A stretch of 6,442 nucleotides of DNA from Candidatus Aenigmatarchaeota archaeon (GCA_030616125.1 JAUWXZ010000034.1:1-6442); one strand, 5' to 3'. Positions 1 to 5,168 are shown, counted from the first letter of the stretch. A program made the numbers and translations. Notes: generated by a model not told the origin, from the letters alone.

Positions 1-621
1 GATACCTATAGACCAAGAATTTGTGGAGAATACATTCTTCCAGTACGTCATTGTCTAGCATGGAAAGGTAGATGGAAAGATGTGAGATCAATTATTTCAC
101 ATCCACAAGCGTTAAGACAATGCTCAAAATACTTAAGAGAGCATTATCCCACGATAGAGCAAAAACCTGTAGATAGCACTTCTCTTGCAGCAAGGATGGC
201 GTCAAAAGATGAAAAATTAGCTGTCATATGTACCAAACTTGCAACAAACATATATGATCTTCCAAATATTATTGAAGATGTTCAAAATTCTAGTGAGAAT
301 AGAACAAGATTCATAGCAATTTCTGATAAGGATTGTGAAAAAATTACGGGCAATGATAGAACCACGTTAAGATACGAAGTGATGCATAAACCTGGAACCT
401 TGTGGGACGCTATAGGAGTATTTTCTAAAAGAGATCTAAATCTATCTGGACAACATTCTATACCTACTGGTGATAGTTTAGGAAAATATTATCAGATGAC
501 AGAAGTTGTAGGTCACAAATTTGAAAGTAAAATACAAGAAGCATTAGAAGAATTACGGGAATCGGTAATAGAAGGTTCTCTACATGTTCACGGATCTTAT
601 CCTATACACAAAGTTGATTAG
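1..621 (+). CDS. pheA: Prephenate dehydratase with C-terminal ACT domain, 5' end outside the window
   Basis: This enzyme converts prephenate to phenylpyruvate in phenylalanine synthesis in the cytoplasm. The frame is open from base 1, so the N-terminus is missing and 206 residues remain (numbered here from base 1). Visible family signatures are the SHPQAL segment (33-38), the DLPNIIEDVQN stretch and the catalytic TRF motif (T102-R103-F104) in an N-x-TRF context. The ACT domain follows at about 121-190, with PGTLWDAI matching the GALxxxL regulatory motif, and the protein ends with a GSYP motif typical of PheA. The ESRP phenylalanine-binding motif of the ACT domain is replaced by HSIP (152-155), so feedback inhibition may be altered. 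A GTG at 82 is only an internal codon, because homology clearly extends upstream of it. A truncated dehydrogenase-like frame starts two bases after the stop, suggesting an aromatic amino acid operon. Confidence 0.93.
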   Translation, partial: DTYRPRICGEYILPVRHCLAWKGRWKDVRSIISHPQALRQCSKYLREHYPTIEQKPVDSTSLAARMASKDEKLAVICTKLATNIYDLPNIIEDVQNSSENRTRFIAISDKDCEKITGNDRTTLRYEVMHKPGTLWDAIGVFSKRDLNLSGQHSIPTGDSLGKYYQMTEVVGHKFESKIQEALEELRESVIEGSLHVHGSYPIHKVD

Positions 622-623
622 TG

Positions 624-713
624 ATGTACACCAGTGAATGTGATACTGGCGGGAGAATAATAAGAAAGATAGGATTTATAGGAACAGGCCCTATGAGTAG
701 CTTTACCCAATAA
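624..713 (+). pseudogene. Truncated N-terminus of an NAD(P)-binding protein, probably prephenate dehydrogenase (TyrA)
   Basis: A 29-codon frame starts with ATG two bases after the pheA stop and ends at TAA 711-713. It contains RKIGFIGTGPMS, a beta strand followed by GxGxxS, which is the dinucleotide-binding fingerprint expected at the start of a Rossmann dehydrogenase. Prephenate dehydrogenases begin this way and are commonly encoded next to prephenate dehydratase, so a tyrA stump is the best guess. Full TyrA proteins are roughly 250 residues or more, and no further dehydrogenase-like sequence is seen in any frame downstream before the repeat at 728. The sequence therefore looks truncated, perhaps by a rearrangement at the repeat. 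It could instead be a chance short frame or a sequencing frameshift. Confidence 0.55.
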
Positions 714-727
714 GTAAAGATTTTTGG

Positions 728-830
728 CGACTTTTGTGCAGATTCTTGAGTTGCATAATAAGTAGTCAAAAATCACTACTTTTTGTGCAAAGCTGCAAAG
801 CTCATTAAACCAGTTAACTTTTAACAATCG
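728..830 (+). repeat. Copy 1 of a modular intergenic repeat with short hairpins
   Basis: This non-coding stretch carries three blocks that recur in the same order at 5220-5287. They are CGACTTTTGTGCAG (728-741), CTTTTTGTGCAAAGC (779-793) and AAACCAG (807-813), which leads into a small hairpin GTTAA-CTT-TTAAC (813-825) and then AATCG. The linker between the first two blocks is 37 bases here and 6 bases in the other copy. A tandem GCAAAGCT duplication (788-803) includes AGCT-GCAA-AGCT, a short stem with a GNRA-type loop. It may be a structured RNA, a mobile repeat or a protein-binding array; the sequence alone does not decide. Confidence 0.6.
760..784 (+). terminator. Hairpin followed by a short T run
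   Basis: AAGTAGT (760-766) pairs perfectly with ACTACTT (775-781) across an eight-base loop, and T780-784 forms a T run. This resembles a factor-independent terminator and could end the pheA transcript. It lies inside the linker of repeat copy 1 and has no equivalent in copy 2, so a role in the repeat itself is less likely. Confidence 0.4.
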
Positions 831-847
831 AAAATTAATAGAATTCG

Positions 848-885
848 CCAATTGAAATTTAACAAAGAAGGAAAAATTTGACCAC
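848..885. repeat. Left copy of a 38-base inverted repeat
   Basis: These 38 bases begin CCAATTGAAATTTAAC and end GACCAC. The reverse complement matches 4540-4577 at 34 of 38 positions without gaps. A looser relative with ATTGAACAA is seen at about 2605-2613. The repeat sits directly before the 3' end of the zinc-ribbon gene and about 135 bases after the tyrA-like stump. Confidence 0.75.
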
Positions 886-895
886 CATTCTCACA

Positions 896-1126
896 TCAAA
901 TTATATTTCGTCGTCTTAATTCTTTCTCCACTTCTTCTTGTGATTTACCACAAACATCACACCCAGATTGAATTAACCATGTATCAGAACTTCTACTAAT
1001 AGATTTTCCTTTTCCTAATGAACTCCTCCCAGTTCGTTTTTCTTGCCAAGCACCAGGAATATACCAACATTGTATTATCCCTTTATCGCAAAATGGACAG
1101 GCTAGTTCTACAGGGTTACCTCTCAT
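896..1126 (-). CDS. Small zinc-ribbon protein of unknown function
   Basis: The 76-residue protein has two CxxC pairs, C10-P-F-C13 near the N-terminus and C56-D-V-C59-G near the C-terminus, which should form one zinc ribbon. The linker between them is rich in lysine, arginine, serine and glycine, and the C-terminus is a charged helix with acidic residues followed by RRR. No family is recognised. The zinc ribbon and basic character would suit nucleic-acid or protein binding, but that is only inference. The ATG at 1124-1126 fits a leaderless transcript, with the reverse complement of ATTAAAAG (1151-1158) as TATA box about 28 bases upstream. It is divergent from the gene at 1165. Confidence 0.72.
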   Translation of the reverse strand: MRGNPVELACPFCDKGIIQCWYIPGAWQEKRTGRSSLGKGKSISRSSDTWLIQSGCDVCGKSQEEVEKELRRRNII

Positions 1127-1164
1127 ATGTTAAAAATATATCCATAAGGGATTAAAAGATTTTT
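1127..1164. promoter_or_regulatory. Overlapping divergent archaeal promoters
   Basis: The 38-base gap between two divergent start codons holds an AT box for each direction. AAAAATATAT (about 1132-1141) is centred about 28 bases before the plus-strand ATG at 1165. The reverse complement of ATTAAAAG (1151-1158) is centred about 28 bases before the minus-strand ATG at 1126. The boxes interleave, so the two promoters probably compete. Neither gene shows a ribosome-binding site, consistent with leaderless transcripts. Confidence 0.5.
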
Positions 1165-1389
1165 ATGGCAGAACCAGATAGATTTGTTATAAGCTTTAGT
1201 ATGAAAGAAGGTAAAGAAATCTTGAAAAGTTTAGAGATAAACAGAGATATCACACTATTGTTTTTGGTCGCCGAACCTTTAAAGAATCTAGCTAAAGAAA
1301 GGGGATATGACGAAGAGCAAATATATGATATGTTGATGTATACTCAATCCGCAATTAAAAAATTTAGAGAAACCCTTGAAAAATTATAG
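1165..1389 (+). CDS. Unknown 74-residue helical protein
   Basis: No family is recognised. The protein begins with a short strand-like segment (RFVISFSM), followed by charged amphipathic helices rich in lysine and glutamate, and ends RETLEKL. It has no cysteines, no membrane segment and no signal peptide. The ATG is preceded by a TATA-like box at about 1132-1141, which supports this start and a leaderless transcript. It is divergent from the zinc-ribbon gene and convergent with the nuclease operon downstream. Its size and composition would suit a small regulator or an accessory subunit, but nothing in the sequence proves it. Confidence 0.65.
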   Translation: MAEPDRFVISFSMKEGKEILKSLEINRDITLLFLVAEPLKNLAKERGYDEEQIYDMLMYTQSAIKKFRETLEKL

Positions 1390-1420
1390 AACCAGAAATC
1401 AACCGTAGTTAGACAGATGT

Positions 1421-1428
1421 AAAAAAAA
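1421..1428 (-). terminator. Oligo-T terminator for the nuclease operon
   Basis: On the minus strand there is a run of eight T residues beginning eight bases after the stop codon of the Cas4-like gene. Archaeal RNA polymerase commonly terminates at such T tracts without a hairpin, and none is seen here. Confidence 0.45.
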
Positions 1429-1435
1429 TAAATAT

Positions 1436-2095
1436 CTATTTCTCGTTTTTATCGCATCTTTCTTTACATTCGCAAAACTTGCACATCCACTTCATATCTT
1501 CTTTGTTTTTGGCCTCCGCATCAGGTAATTTGTTCCCTGTTAGGAACTTATGTAAAACTTTGAACCGTTCCAATATTTCAAGGCTCCTACTTTCATCATG
1601 CGGAATTTCAAATATCTTGGTTTGCAGATTGCTTTTTTCAACATAAAGTAGTAGCCCGTTATGAACACCGATGGCATGCATATAGAGTTGAAGTTGCATC
1701 ACATGATGATTTTGAGGTTTTTTCACAAACGAGATATTACTGCAAGACTTCACTTCAACCAAGACGTTTCTGCTGCTTTCCTTTATCAATATCAAATCAT
1801 CAACTCTCCCAGAAACCAAGAAATCTTTAAATGATAATTTAAATGGAAATTCTGATTTCAATAATTCTACCTCAGGAGTTCTCTCGCTCTTTAAAACCTC
1901 CACCACAAAATCGTGCATGATATTCCCGACTTCAAATATTTTAAGTAAATCTGGCTCTACTTCACGAGGATATTTATAAGAATACCATGTCTTTCTCAGA
2001 CAGCTACCTATTTCAGAAGGATAATACCGTCCGATTTTTTTTGCTCTATGCTCTCTGAAGATGTGCTTGTCGATTAGTTTGTTAAAGTCTATCAT
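1436..2095 (-). CDS. Cas4/RecB-like PD-(D/E)XK nuclease with iron-sulfur cysteines
   Basis: The 219-residue protein has the Cas4/RecB layout. A first cysteine lies in GSCLRKTWY (C32), a motif I histidine in GNIMHDF (H61), an acidic pair in GRVDD (D99, D100), the VEVK core with E114 and K116, and the QLQLYMHAIG motif (Q134 to Y138). The C-terminus has C205-x2-C208-x5-C214. C32 with the last three cysteines matches the four-cysteine 4Fe-4S site of Cas4 and AddB-type nucleases. Family members are DNA exonucleases acting in CRISPR adaptation or repair. No CRISPR array or other cas gene is visible, so this may be a solo Cas4-like nuclease. It follows the GIY-YIG gene on the same strand by 15 bases and is probably cotranscribed with it. 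Confidence 0.85.
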   Translation of the reverse strand: MIDFNKLIDKHIFREHRAKKIGRYYPSEIGSCLRKTWYSYKYPREVEPDLLKIFEVGNIMHDFVVEVLKSERTPEVELLKSEFPFKLSFKDFLVSGRVDDLILIKESSRNVLVEVKSCSNISFVKKPQNHHVMQLQLYMHAIGVHNGLLLYVEKSNLQTKIFEIPHDESRSLEILERFKVLHKFLTGNKLPDAEAKNKEDMKWMCKFCECKERCDKNEK

Positions 2096-2110
2096 TTTAT
2101 CATCAGCCTA

Positions 2111-2545
2111 TCAATCATTGTATTCAGGATTCAAAACACCAATAGCAAAATGCTCCAAGGGTTTAATTTTTTCTTTTTCTGTTTTTAACATTTTAAATCT
2201 ACATTTTTTTCTGAGAAAATTCTTTGCATATTCTTTTTTGGTTTGTGGTAAGGTTTTATATATTTTATCTAATCGTTTACGAGTGCCTTTCCCGAAATTG
2301 CCAAAGAGTTTTTCGCATAAAAGCTTCCTATGTAGGGTATGACTTCTATAATCTGCAAGTAGTTCTTGGATCCTTCTTTTAATATTTTCTGAAGAACCTA
2401 TGTAAATTACTTTTTTACTGCAACAAACTACGTAAACCCCAGGGAAATCTAATTTTTCCCCCTCGATAAAATTCCTAAACTCAGAATTTAGCAGTTTTCT
2501 AAGTTTTAATTTCATTTGTTTAACTTTGTTGTTGAAATCCGTCAT
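2111..2545 (-). CDS. GIY-YIG family endonuclease
   Basis: The 144-residue protein carries a GIY-YIG fold. The two signature strands are PGVYVV (G36-V37-Y38) and VIYIGSS (Y48-I49-G50), followed by ENIKRRI with the conserved arginine (R57 or R58). LEHFAIGVLNPEYN near the C-terminus supplies the metal-binding glutamate (E131) and the NP..N element. About 30 lysine-rich residues precede the domain and a basic insert lies between the two halves (about 72-125), which would suit DNA binding. This superfamily includes homing endonucleases, UvrC-type repair nucleases and restriction enzymes; the subgroup cannot be told by eye. It is the first gene of a two-nuclease operon with the Cas4-like gene. The ATG at 2545 abuts a TATA-driven leaderless promoter. 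Confidence 0.85.
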   Translation of the reverse strand: MTDFNNKVKQMKLKLRKLLNSEFRNFIEGEKLDFPGVYVVCCSKKVIYIGSSENIKRRIQELLADYRSHTLHRKLLCEKLFGNFGKGTRKRLDKIYKTLPQTKKEYAKNFLRKKCRFKMLKTEKEKIKPLEHFAIGVLNPEYND

Positions 2546-2546
2546 A

Positions 2547-2655
2547 CCAATTAACTTTTAACATTTTCTCAAATTTAAAGGATTTTGCCAAAAAACCAAT
2601 CGAGATTGAACAATTAAATTTGAACATCAAAACCAATTAAAGACGTACCAGAACC
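2547..2655. repeat. Diverged intergenic repeat copy between two divergent genes
   Basis: This gap contains pieces seen in the other intergenic repeats. CCAATTAACTTTTAAC (2547-2562) matches 810-825 with one change. GCCA (2587-2590) follows at a similar distance to GCCA in the first copy (847-850), after similar AT-rich sequence. The 23 bases at 2633-2655, ending CAGAACC, match the reverse complement of 4518-4540 at 19 of 23 positions. The similarity is patchy, so this may be a degraded copy or conserved promoter-flanking sequence. Confidence 0.45.
2571..2578 (-). promoter_or_regulatory. TATA box of the nuclease operon
   Basis: The AAATTTAA box is centred about 29 bases upstream of the GIY-YIG start codon, with no ribosome-binding site between them. 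Only the sequence GTTAAAAGTTAATTGGT (2546-2562 read on the minus strand) separates the likely start site from the box. Its complement, CCAATTAACTTTTAAC, recurs with one change at 810-825. Confidence 0.5.
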
Positions 2656-2662
2656 GAGAAAG

Positions 2663-2692
2663 GCATAAATCTTTAACTTTCCTCTTTATTTT
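2663..2692 (+). promoter_or_regulatory. Promoter shared with the gene at 3827-4459
   Basis: The 30 bases start GCATAAATCTTTAAC and end CCTCTTTATTTT. They match the reverse complement of 4475-4504 at 27 of 30 positions without gaps. CATAAATCTT is the likely TATA element, placing transcription initiation near 2690. The conservation runs past the TATA box into the initiation region, so a common regulator may act on both genes. Confidence 0.6.
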
Positions 2693-2693
2693 A

Positions 2694-2699
2694 AGGTGA
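2694..2699 (+). promoter_or_regulatory. Ribosome-binding site AGGTGA
   Basis: AGGTGA lies four bases before the ATG at 2704 and complements the archaeal 16S 3' end (CACCUCC). It selects this ATG over an out-of-frame ATG at 2700. It is the only clear Shine-Dalgarno site in the window. Confidence 0.6.
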
Positions 2700-2703
2700 A
2701 TGC

Positions 2704-3219
2704 ATGTCTGCCGAGTTAGAAGATCTTCTTGATGGGCCTTGGGATATCACCCAGAGAAATATTTCGACTTCAAGAGAAGAACTTTTAAAATTACTAACAG
2801 AGTTAAAAGCGATACGACCCGAAATACCAGGACGAAAAGGGTTAGCTCCTGAAAATTATGTTGTAAACTTTGAAACGTTCGATAAAGCTAGAAGGTGTTT
2901 AGTAAACTTACCAATTTTTTATGTAGGACCTGACCATATAGACACAGAATGCGATATTTGTGGTAAAAAAATAGGATTCCAGAAATCACTGGGGATAGCT
3001 GCTTATGAAGTTGACGAAGGAGTTTCTGGTGGTTTTCATACTTACTGGATTGAATTAATAACAGGTAGATTTGACGGTAGAAGATATAAAATAAGATTGC
3101 CAGAGGGGCAGACACTTCGAGAAATTGAATCTTGTTATGAATGTGTTGGAAAAGGATTAGAGCCTAAGATAAGAGAAAAACATAATATTCAAAATTTTGA
3201 ATTAGAGGAAATTAAATAA
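2704..3219 (+). CDS. Unknown protein with two CxxC zinc-binding pairs
   Basis: No family is recognised for this 171-residue protein. The first half (1-60) is charged and probably helical. The middle has C83-D-I-C86-GKK and the end has C144-Y-E-C147-VGKG. Between the pairs lies a strand-rich segment with aromatic residues (about 95-130). The two CxxC pairs 58 residues apart are well placed to hold one zinc ion around a small beta domain. There is no signal peptide or membrane segment, so it should be cytoplasmic. The start is supported by AGGTGA four bases upstream and by a promoter nearly identical to that of the gene at 3827-4459. The 3' end converges with the next gene, with only four bases between stop codons. 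Confidence 0.75.
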   Translation: MSAELEDLLDGPWDITQRNISTSREELLKLLTELKAIRPEIPGRKGLAPENYVVNFETFDKARRCLVNLPIFYVGPDHIDTECDICGKKIGFQKSLGIAAYEVDEGVSGGFHTYWIELITGRFDGRRYKIRLPEGQTLREIESCYECVGKGLEPKIREKHNIQNFELEEIK

Positions 3220-3223
3220 TTTC

Positions 3224-3676
3224 TTAAATTTTTAATTTTCCATTATTTAATTGAACTAATTCACTCAAAACTTTTTTCTTTTCTTCATCAGTTATAGGAT
3301 GTTCTAAATCTACATACCCATATCTTAAGTTTCCAGGAACAGTTTCTAAAATTAAGTAATCTATGAAATTTCTCCCACTTCTTATTAAATAACCAGTTTT
3401 ATGAAAGGCAACATGAATAGTTGCATCATCAACTGAGTCTGGTAATTTTGCAGTAACAACGATTGGTCTGTTATGATAGTATCCTGGCTTTTTATATTGT
3501 TCCCAATCTGCTTCTGCTTTTTGAATTTTTTTCTCGAGATCCCTATATTTTTTTGACAAATCTGGTGTTGATATGTCTCTAAGTGAACATGTCATTAATC
3601 TTATTTGCAAAATAACTATATCAGTAGCATGAGTAAGGCCCAATGCTTTTTCTGCCTTTTCACACTCTATTTTCAT
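3224..3676 (-). CDS. Unknown 150-residue protein
   Basis: No family is recognised. The N-terminus contains GLTHATDIVIL (13-23), followed by a lysine- and glutamate-rich helix that may be a coiled coil (about 38-62). A mixed strand region follows (71-125) with GYYHNRPIVVTAKLP and ATIHVAFHKTGYLIRSGRNF, ending in a charged helix. The upstream-encoded protein at 3827-4459 has a similar HHATDVLIF segment, a short resemblance that may be chance. A TATA box (3697-3706) centred about 25 bases before the ATG supports this start and a leaderless transcript. The gene is convergent with 2704-3219, and its T-rich 3' flank (3221-3240) may terminate that plus-strand transcript. Confidence 0.7.
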   Translation of the reverse strand: MKIECEKAEKALGLTHATDIVILQIRLMTCSLRDISTPDLSKKYRDLEKKIQKAEADWEQYKKPGYYHNRPIVVTAKLPDSVDDATIHVAFHKTGYLIRSGRNFIDYLILETVPGNLRYGYVDLEHPITDEEKKKVLSELVQLNNGKLKI

Positions 3677-3696
3677 AAATTATGATGAGTTGTTAA

Positions 3697-3706
3697 AAAT
3701 TTAAAT
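3697..3706 (-). promoter_or_regulatory. TATA box for the gene at 3224-3676
   Basis: AAATTTAAAT is centred about 25 bases before the minus-strand ATG at 3676, the standard archaeal spacing for a leaderless transcript. It lies just downstream of the tRNA-like fragment on the same strand. Confidence 0.55.
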
Positions 3707-3712
3707 CATTAT

Positions 3713-3736
3713 GCGGAAGGTGGGATTTGAAGCCAT
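3713..3736 (-). other. tRNA 3'-end-like fragment
   Basis: Read on the minus strand, these bases look like the end of a tRNA gene: a T-loop TTCAAAT, a T-stem 3' strand CCCAC and an acceptor-like CTTCCGC. The 5' side of the T stem (ATGGC) pairs at only three of five positions. No matching GCGGAAG acceptor strand, D arm or anticodon stem is found upstream. It is therefore not a functional tRNA. It may be a fragment left by integration into a tRNA gene, or a chance match. Confidence 0.35.
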
Positions 3737-3742
3737 ATAGAA

Positions 3743-3820
3743 TTACAACTTATCAACAAATGCTATTCCTGTACCACCTCTACTAACTAATCTCCCATCT
3801 GGAGAAAAATGTGGTCCAGA
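3743..3820 (-). pseudogene. Orphan C-terminal coding fragment after the gene at 3827
   Basis: In the same frame as the upstream gene (3827-4459), and separated from it only by TAA-AAA-TAA, a further 25 codons read as convincing protein ending GRLVSRGGTGIAFVDKL and a stop. There is no start codon of its own. It may be the remnant of an earlier C-terminus or the tail of a lost neighbouring gene. The family is not recognised. Confidence 0.35.
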
Positions 3821-3826
3821 TTATTT

Positions 3827-4459
3827 TTATTTTCTTTCCCGTTCTAAAAATCTTTCTAATTTTGATTTCTCTCCAGTTCTAACTGGAAAATAAGCCCAAC
3901 CCAATTTACCATCTGTTCTTCTTGCATAAAATCCAAGATATGAATTTTCACCGAAACCCAAGTTAGAAAGTTTTGCTTTATAAGGCCACACCTTAGAAAT
4001 TGGTTCTTTTTTGCCATCAATATTTTTTTCACTGAACCAACCCCAGTATCCCTTTAACAACATTTTTATTGGTGTAATTATTTTTCCTTCAGAAGGTACA
4101 CCAAGAACTGGCCTCTCTTTTAAGGAGGTGGGATTTATACCAGCAGCTAAACCGTCAATATATTGATCAACATTAACTACTCTATCAAAAGCTAAATCTA
4201 TGTCTCTGAAATCATCATCAGAAAATATTAGCACATCAGTTGCATGATGAAATCCTCTTATACAATACTCAATAGGGAGGAGTCTAGTTCTTCCGATATA
4301 AGAACTATCTACGCCTTTTTCTTGGAGTGCTTGAACTAATAATTGATTTAATGAGTGTTCTCTTTGATCTTTCCAATATCTTTGTCGAGATATCCCAACT
4401 TGTTTTTCATACTCTTTTAACCCTGGTGCGTTTGGATCTCCGACAGTTACCTCACCCAT
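3827..4459 (-). CDS. Unknown 210-residue protein
   Basis: No family is recognised. The N-terminal third is charged and helical (KEYEKQVGISRQRYWKDQ). It is followed by LLPIEYCIRGFHHATDVLIF (61-80) and a very acidic stretch SDDDFRDIDLAFD (80-92). The C-terminal half is aromatic and basic (KGYWGWFSEKN, KVWPYKAKL, YLGFYARR) and ends in a charged helix LERFLERERK. No cysteine pairs, signal peptide or membrane segment are seen. A promoter nearly identical to that of 2704-3219 lies upstream, with an initiation site expected near 4474 and a short leader lacking a strong ribosome-binding site. An in-frame protein-like tail follows its stop after two TAA codons, so the C-terminus may once have been longer. 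Confidence 0.75.
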   Translation of the reverse strand: MGEVTVGDPNAPGLKEYEKQVGISRQRYWKDQREHSLNQLLVQALQEKGVDSSYIGRTRLLPIEYCIRGFHHATDVLIFSDDDFRDIDLAFDRVVNVDQYIDGLAAGINPTSLKERPVLGVPSEGKIITPIKMLLKGYWGWFSEKNIDGKKEPISKVWPYKAKLSNLGFGENSYLGFYARRTDGKLGWAYFPVRTGEKSKLERFLERERK

Positions 4460-4474
4460 TTTTATTCACATTTA

Positions 4475-4504
4475 AAAATAAAGAGGAGGGTTAAAGATTT
4501 AAGC
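4475..4504 (-). promoter_or_regulatory. Promoter shared with the gene at 2704-3219
   Basis: Read on the minus strand it begins GCTTAAATCTTTAAC and ends CCTCTTTATTTT, 27 of 30 identical to 2663-2692. CTTAAATCTT is the likely TATA element, 41 bases from the ATG, predicting a leader of about 15 bases. GTGA within the leader is only a weak ribosome-binding candidate. Confidence 0.6.
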
Positions 4505-4517
4505 ATTTCCTTTTTAT

Positions 4518-4577
4518 GGTTCTGTTAAGTTGTTAATTGGTGGCTAAATTTTTCTTTCTTTGTTCAATTTCAATTGG
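4518..4577. repeat. Right copy of the 38-base inverted repeat with an extra conserved block
   Basis: Positions 4540-4577 are the inverted partner of 848-885 (34 of 38 identical). The adjoining 4518-4540 begins GGTTCTGTTAAG, a 12-base exact match to 5268-5279 in the same orientation. Its reverse complement is related to 2633-2655. The block lies between the HAM1-like gene and the promoter of the gene at 3827-4459, with no coding frame. Confidence 0.7.
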
Positions 4578-4593
4578 TAAAATCAAAGAGAAT

Positions 4594-5139
4594 TTAAGGA
4601 GCGCCTTTCAAAAAATCTCTTAACTTCTCTAGAGCAATTTTGTGCATAGAAATGGCATTTTTTTCTTTGGAAGTCATTTCTGCAAAAGTTTTTTCATAAC
4701 CTTTTGGAATAAAAATTGGGTCCCATGCAAAACCATTGCTTCCTCTTGGCTCTGGTGGAATTGAACCATGTATTATTCCGTAAAAATGTCTTATTTCTTT
4801 TCCATCATAATAAGTCAAAGTGGTTTTGGTATATATTTTATAATCATTAAAGAAATTTGCAATTTGACATATCTTTTCTAGAGTAACCTTTGTCCAAAAC
4901 CACTTAATTAAAGGTCCAGGAAAATCGTTTAAACAGTGAATGTATAATGATTGGTCCCAAACAAACAAGGGGTTTTTAATTGATTCCCACGCTTGTTTTA
5001 CTTTATATTCTGCAATTTTATCAGAATCTAATTCTTGAATTTCATCTAAATCTAAATTAACATTTTTTAATTTAACTCCAAGAATTTGTTCAGCTTCTCT
5101 TAATTTGTTTTTGTTGCTTGTTATTGAGTATATTTCCAT
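4594..5139 (-). CDS. HAM1/RdgB-family nucleotide pyrophosphatase homologue, copy 1
   Basis: Family members hydrolyse non-canonical purine nucleotides such as ITP and XTP to the monophosphate and diphosphate, cleaning the nucleotide pool. The 181-residue protein keeps the usual length and order: a phosphate-binding SNKNK start (8-12), IHCLNDFPGP (67-76), PRGSNGFAWDPIFIP (131-145, usual form GFGYDPIF), KTFAEM (150-155) and EKNAIS (159-164). Key positions differ. The usual (E/D)DSGL is WDQSL (61-65) and the nucleobase-contacting SHR is SMH (164-166), so substrate choice may have changed. The frame is open up to 5190, but Met at 5139 is chosen because a TATA box (5161-5168) lies about 25 bases before it and family homology begins there. 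It is divergent from the asparaginase-like gene and a second HAM1-like gene. Confidence 0.87.
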   Translation of the reverse strand: MEIYSITSNKNKLREAEQILGVKLKNVNLDLDEIQELDSDKIAEYKVKQAWESIKNPLFVWDQSLYIHCLNDFPGPLIKWFWTKVTLEKICQIANFFNDYKIYTKTTLTYYDGKEIRHFYGIIHGSIPPEPRGSNGFAWDPIFIPKGYEKTFAEMTSKEKNAISMHKIALEKLRDFLKGAP

Positions 5140-5160
5140 ATCAAAGAATAAGATGGAATG

Positions 5161-5168
5161 TTTATAAA
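5161..5168 (-). promoter_or_regulatory. TATA box that fixes the start of HAM1-like copy 1
   Basis: TTTATAAA is centred 25 to 26 bases before the ATG at 5139. This predicts a leaderless transcript and argues against the longer frame starting at 5190, whose first codons would span the TATA box. Confidence 0.65.

Noticed and set aside
777..806. Tiny minus-strand peptide in repeat copy 1, starting MSFAALHKK
   Set aside because: Nine codons only, not preserved in repeat copy 2, and more simply explained by the repeated blocks.
618..851. 77-codon minus-strand coding region
   Set aside because: It overlaps the tyrA-like stump and the structured repeat, and the translation has no recognisable domain. 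Its length in AT-rich DNA is not convincing.
2061..2342. 93-codon plus-strand coding region
   Set aside because: It lies opposite the well-supported GIY-YIG and Cas4-like genes, and its translation is low-complexity and hydrophobic.
2888..3115. 75-codon minus-strand coding region
   Set aside because: It is wholly inside the 2704-3219 gene, which has a promoter, a ribosome-binding site and CxxC motifs.
3713..3800. Complete tRNA gene on the minus strand
   Set aside because: Only the 3' T-loop and acceptor part match. No complementary acceptor strand or foldable anticodon stem is found, and the upstream part reads as protein.
4121..4135. Strong Shine-Dalgarno match TAAGGAGGTG on the plus strand, or a 16S 3'-end fragment on the minus strand
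   Set aside because: It is inside the minus-strand gene 3827-4459, no plus-strand frame follows, and it encodes ordinary codons there.
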